64,000 nt of DNA from an uncultured Treponema sp. Its GTDB lineage: Bacteria; Spirochaetota; Spirochaetia; Treponematales; Treponemataceae. Positions 61,563-64,000 of this stretch are shown here, piece after piece. Below the pieces are notes generated by a model. The model made no database searches. It worked only from the letters and a program-made list of their open reading frames with translations, and had not been told where the DNA came from. Both the position numbers and the translations under genes were made by a program. Position 1 is the stretch's first letter. Every line of letters starts with the position of its first letter. The stretch lies in assembly GCF_946187725.1 (NCBI RefSeq), contig NZ_CAMHSK010000010.1, positions 32,533-96,532 of the forward strand. Reading direction: 5' to 3'.

Positions 61563-63194
61563 ATGAATGTTACTACTGCAATTTCCAATGTCAGTTCGAT
61601 TAATACTAAATTTGAGTCGATTTTCAACCAGCTGGATTCTTTTTTCCCTCAGCTTTTAGGCAGAAATGAACGGACAACTTTAAATCAGCTTCGAAACGCC
61701 CTTGCAACAATATCATCAGGTTATTCTACAGAGTCAAATACAAGCGAAGGCACGGCAAGTTTCAGTGCAAAATACACCCCGATTTTCGACAAATTAAACG
61801 ACAAAATCAAAGATTTAAGTTCCATCGACAAAATGATTGCTGAAGTCAAAGAAGATTCCGAGCAAATGGAACTCATCGCGCTCAATGCCATGGTCATTTC
61901 CGTAAAATCTGGCGAAAAGGGTCTTGCATTCAGCCGAATCACCGAAAATTTGCAGCGTCTTTCAAAAGACATGTTCCTCTATTCCGACAAATTGAGTGAC
62001 GAAGAAGCACGTCTCCTTGAGCAGATTAACGCACTCAAATCAATCTTCTCAGGCATAATCAACACTCAGCGTTCAATTTCATCAAAAGACAGCGAATGTT
62101 GCTCAGACATTCAGCACATGATTTCAAACATCACTCCCGCACTCGAGCAGCTTGATTCAGAGATTCAGTCGCTTTTCCCGCAGATTGAACGCTCAATGTC
62201 TGTCATGCAGGAAAAATCTCTGATTGCACGCAATTTCCAGGAAGTTTCAGCCGCTCTAGCTGAACTCAACAAGCATAATCCGCCGTATTCAGGTTCAGAA
62301 GATGAGCTTGATTACACCTGCTTTACAATTTCGGTCTACGAAAAAGTCTGCGACCTTCTTTCAAAAATCGATTCCGAAGTTTCACGCACCTGCTCAGAAT
62401 TTGCCGGAAACTGGCAGGAAGTCATCGAAACCCTTGATAAAGCCGATTCTTCACGAATGGATTTTGAGTCACACTTCCTCAACAACCATGCCTTCGGCAA
62501 CAACAACATCCAAAAACAGATTTCTTCTATTATATTCAAGTATGAATCTATGATTGAAGAATTCAGCAGCTATCATCTTGTTCAAAAAGACTTACAGGGA
62601 ATCTGCAAGAACATCACAGTCCGTGCAAAAACAATCTATTCTATCTTCGAAAGCCTGCGCCCCGTAATGAGCCGCCTGCACCATGTACGCATTTTGCAGC
62701 AAATCGAAGTTTCAAAAAATGATGCGATTAAGTCTGTTCAGGATTCTGTCACCGACATGGACAATCTGATTAATTCAGCAAATGCCTCTCTCGACGGAAT
62801 GCAGAGCGTCCTCGAAAGCTTCATCCACGACACCAGCACGATGCTTGCAAATTTCACAAAATCAATCGAAATCGACAACGAAAAGATGAATTCCCTCCGC
62901 AATGAAAAGGAAGTCACCCTTGGCGATTTGAAAAACGGCAAAAGCACAGTCGATTACGCGTTCCAGAATTTCACGGTCTTCCCGGATGATTTCCAGAAAA
63001 AATGCGTTGTAGTTCAGCAGAATCTTCAGGAATTCATGCGCCTCAATATGGAAGTCGGCTCACTCGTAAGCGATTTCGAAAGCGAAAAAAGCGTTTTACT
63101 CGGCAAAAAGACTTCCCTCATGAACAGCAAGGGCCTCCAGAATTGGGAAATCACTAATCGCCGTTATCTTGATTCACTGGCAAACCTCCGCTAA
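61563..63194 (+). CDS. Soluble coiled-coil protein with chemoreceptor-tip-like segment
   Basis: A 543-residue protein without signal peptide or membrane segment, almost wholly helical. Residues about 100-137 (EQMELIALNAMVISVKSGEKGLAFSRITENLQRLSKD) resemble the hairpin tip of methyl-accepting chemotaxis proteins, where the pattern is LALNAAIEAARAGE..GFAVVA.EVR.LA. The match covers the L-A-L-N-A word, the glycine-glutamate turn and the R-LS end, but the flanking methylation helices do not look canonical. It could be a cytoplasmic receptor relative or a diverged signalling scaffold. The start at 61563 fits a promoter six bases upstream; an in-frame extension to 61518 would run through the -10 box. 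It diverges from the TPR lipoprotein gene. Confidence 0.75.
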   Translation: MNVTTAISNVSSINTKFESIFNQLDSFFPQLLGRNERTTLNQLRNALATISSGYSTESNTSEGTASFSAKYTPIFDKLNDKIKDLSSIDKMIAEVKEDSEQMELIALNAMVISVKSGEKGLAFSRITENLQRLSKDMFLYSDKLSDEEARLLEQINALKSIFSGIINTQRSISSKDSECCSDIQHMISNITPALEQLDSEIQSLFPQIERSMSVMQEKSLIARNFQEVSAALAELNKHNPPYSGSEDELDYTCFTISVYEKVCDLLSKIDSEVSRTCSEFAGNWQEVIETLDKADSSRMDFESHFLNNHAFGNNNIQKQISSIIFKYESMIEEFSSYHLVQKDLQGICKNITVRAKTIYSIFESLRPVMSRLHHVRILQQIEVSKNDAIKSVQDSVTDMDNLINSANASLDGMQSVLESFIHDTSTMLANFTKSIEIDNEKMNSLRNEKEVTLGDLKNGKSTVDYAFQNFTVFPDDFQKKCVVVQQNLQEFMRLNMEVGSLVSDFESEKSVLLGKKTSLMNSKGLQNWEITNRRYLDSLANLR

Positions 63195-63311
63195 AGAATC
63201 TTTGACAGCAAAGTACGCTAATAGCAAAAAACAAAACAGTTTTTCTCATTGATTTTTCAGTTTTTGTCCAATATCCTTTAAACAAATCTAATACTTGGGG
63301 GATTTTAGGAT

Positions 63312-64000
63312 ATGGCAGAATTCAAAATGAAAGATTTTGACCTTACTGGTAAAATTGCTTGGATTACTGGTGCTTCTTATGGCATCGGTTTTGCTATCGC
63401 CAAGGCTTATGCAGCCGCAGGCGCAAAAATTGTTTTCAACGACCGCGGACAGGAACAGCTCGACAACGGTCTCAAAAACTACAAAGAAGCAGGAATCACT
63501 GACGTTCATGGATATATCTGCGACGTTACTGACGAGGCTCAGGTTCAGGAAACAGTCAAAAAAATTGAGAAGGATGTCGGTGTAGTCGATATTCTCGTAA
63601 ACAATGCAGGAATCATCAAACGAATCCCGATGATTGAGATGAAAGCTGAGGAATTCCGTCAGGTTATCGATGTTGACTTGAACGCTCCGTTCATCGTTTC
63701 AAAGGCAGTCCTTCCAGGCATGATTGCAAAAGGACACGGTAAAATCATCAACATCTGTTCTATGATGTCTGAGCTTGGACGCGAAACAGTTTCTGCTTAT
63801 GCAGCAGCTAAGGGCGGTCTCAAAATGCTCACACGCAACATCTGTTCTGAATACGGCGGACAGAACATCCAGTGTAACGGTATCGGACCTGGATACATCG
63901 CAACTCCACAGACAGCTCCACTCCGCGAGCGACAGGCAGACGGAAGCCGACACCCGTTCGATTCATTCATCTGTGCAAAAACTCCGGCTGGACGCTGGCT
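63312..64000 (+). CDS. Gluconate 5-dehydrogenase-like short-chain dehydrogenase, truncated by window edge
   Basis: The first 229 codons of an SDR oxidoreductase. The NAD(P)-binding TGASYGIG is at residues 19-26, NNAG at 97-100, and the catalytic Ser150, Tyr163 and Lys167 (YAAAK) are at the standard spacing. The overall sequence (KIIKR-type IIKRIPMIEM, GIGPGYIATPQTAPLRE) resembles bacterial gluconate 5-dehydrogenase/KduD, which interconverts 5-ketogluconate and gluconate or related uronate products. The codon use is strongly biased toward a few codons (GGT, GAC, AAC), unlike most neighbours, which hints at high expression. AGGA lies very close to the ATG, and GGGGG lies 11 bases upstream. The end of the gene lies beyond 64000. 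Confidence 0.9.
   Translation, partial: MAEFKMKDFDLTGKIAWITGASYGIGFAIAKAYAAAGAKIVFNDRGQEQLDNGLKNYKEAGITDVHGYICDVTDEAQVQETVKKIEKDVGVVDILVNNAGIIKRIPMIEMKAEEFRQVIDVDLNAPFIVSKAVLPGMIAKGHGKIINICSMMSELGRETVSAYAAAKGGLKMLTRNICSEYGGQNIQCNGIGPGYIATPQTAPLRERQADGSRHPFDSFICAKTPAGRW

Overview
The window reads as chromosome of a host-associated spirochete, most likely Treponema. This is inferred from the gene families: a threonyl-tRNA synthetase without a TGS domain (as in Borrelia), a giant membrane-anchored coiled-coil protein of the type spirochetes carry, a CarD-ispD-ispF cluster, a very large two-domain CoA-dehydratase-activase-like protein, many lipoproteins with relaxed lipoboxes, and an outer-membrane efflux and TonB machinery that implies a double membrane. 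There is no phage, plasmid, insertion sequence, CRISPR array, tRNA or rRNA gene. Coding density is high, and no gap between genes exceeds about 300 bases. The longest (424-665, 9084-9320, 11553-11823) hold repeats, terminators, promoters and a structured leader, listed separately.

Layout. 1-9083: an edge-truncated unknown gene, thrS, an ABC-F ATPase and the 1,481-residue activase-like protein. 9321-13778: a DEAD-box helicase with a hairpin-rich leader diverges from carD-ispD-ispF. 13840-20704: a 2,051-residue coiled-coil protein behind a HAD phosphatase-like gene. 20755-29016: a leftward series of an exported protein, a TPR protein, an outer-membrane barrel, exbB, exbD and tonB, which looks like one energised envelope system. 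29096-39492: an AAA/PD-(D/E)XK protein and two paralogous beta-helix lipoproteins, one with nine carboxypeptidase-regulatory-like repeats. 39658-42061: a DUF3015/DUF4105 envelope pair behind a strong promoter. 42117-44918: pyrB-pyrI-pyrC for pyrimidine synthesis. 44929-46805: LapA-like protein and miaB. 46880-52607: an oligopeptide ABC importer read as oppB-C-D-F-A. 52743-60781: a TetR-controlled tripartite RND efflux operon that ends in a PII-like protein and a cytidylate-kinase-like/BON protein. 60849-63194: a TPR lipoprotein diverging from a soluble protein with a chemoreceptor-tip-like segment. 63312-end: an edge-truncated gluconate 5-dehydrogenase-like SDR.

The most unusual signals are four. 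(1) A family of modular palindromic repeats lies between genes (near 446-592, 2424-2509, 9111-9170, 13779-13832) and also in frame inside two genes, the ABC-F ATPase and tonB; stem sequences differ between copies while pairing and a CTC loop are kept. (2) Several genes have a sigma70-type -10 box only 6-8 bases from the start codon and no usable Shine-Dalgarno site, which predicts leaderless mRNAs. (3) The efflux regulator is two TetR DNA-binding domains in one chain, with palindromes sitting exactly on its own promoter. (4) The giant coiled coil is built on an 11/22-residue rather than 7-residue period and ends in a helix-turn-helix-like segment. All names rest on reading motifs; no database search was possible.
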